Assembly: GCA_018065365.1 (NCBI GenBank)
Contig: JAGHTH010000133.1
Location: 1-5,899, forward strand
Length of the DNA stretch: 5,899 nt
Source: Candidatus Coliplasma caballi
GTDB lineage: Bacteria > Bacillota > Clostridia > Oscillospirales > CAG-382
Reading direction: 5' to 3'
Part shown: piece by piece, positions 5,877 through 5,899 of the stretch
Layout of the letters: the number at the start of each line of letters is the position of its first letter
Position numbering within the stretch: position 1 is the first letter of the stretch
Notes under the pieces: model-generated
The model's database searches: none
What the model saw: only the letters and a program-made list of their open reading frames with translations
Told to the model about the DNA's origin: nothing
Made by a program: the position numbers and the translations under genes

Positions 5877-5899
5877 TATAATGTATAAGGAAAAGTGGG

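Overview
The window looks like ordinary chromosomal DNA from a low-profile Bacillota (Clostridia-type) bacterium, probably an uncultured gut-type lineage. The clues are strong AGGAG-type ribosome binding sites, sigma-A-type promoters including an extended -10, a SecA with a Clostridia-style extra segment in its second nucleotide-binding domain, and two membrane proteins of a style I associate with Clostridia. Coding DNA is GC-rich while the gaps between genes are AT-rich. The exact taxon cannot be fixed from this sequence.

Left part (1-832, minus strand): a compact two-gene operon, trmL then mnmE. mnmE is cut by the left window edge, so only its first 108 codons are present. Both products modify the wobble nucleotide U34 of tRNA: MnmE (with MnmG) builds the 5-carboxymethylaminomethyl group, and TrmL methylates the 2'-OH of residue 34 in tRNA-Leu isoacceptors. 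The genes are 2 nt apart, and the mnmE ribosome binding site lies inside the end of trmL.

Middle (833-1015): a 183-bp AT-rich divergent promoter region. It serves trmL leftward (TTGCAT-17-TATAAT) and secA rightward (extended -10, TGTTATGAT). It contains two near-identical 15-nt direct repeats, one in each promoter.

secA (1016-3760) encodes a full-length 914-aa preprotein translocase ATPase with all core motifs and a C-terminal zinc-binding tail. It is followed on the same strand by two membrane-protein genes of unknown function (3822-4436, 204 aa; 4473-5807, 444 aa). These may be read through from the secA promoter, since no convincing terminator or promoter separates them. A small perfect inverted repeat sits just before the ribosome binding site of the last gene.

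Right edge (5808-5899): a short AT-rich gap with a near-consensus sigma-A promoter (TTGACT-17-TATAAT) pointing out of the window to a gene not seen here.

I found no RNA genes, CRISPR arrays, insertion sequences or phage-like elements, and no clear evidence of a new biological system. The least explained content is the pair of membrane proteins after secA and the repeated element in the divergent promoter region.
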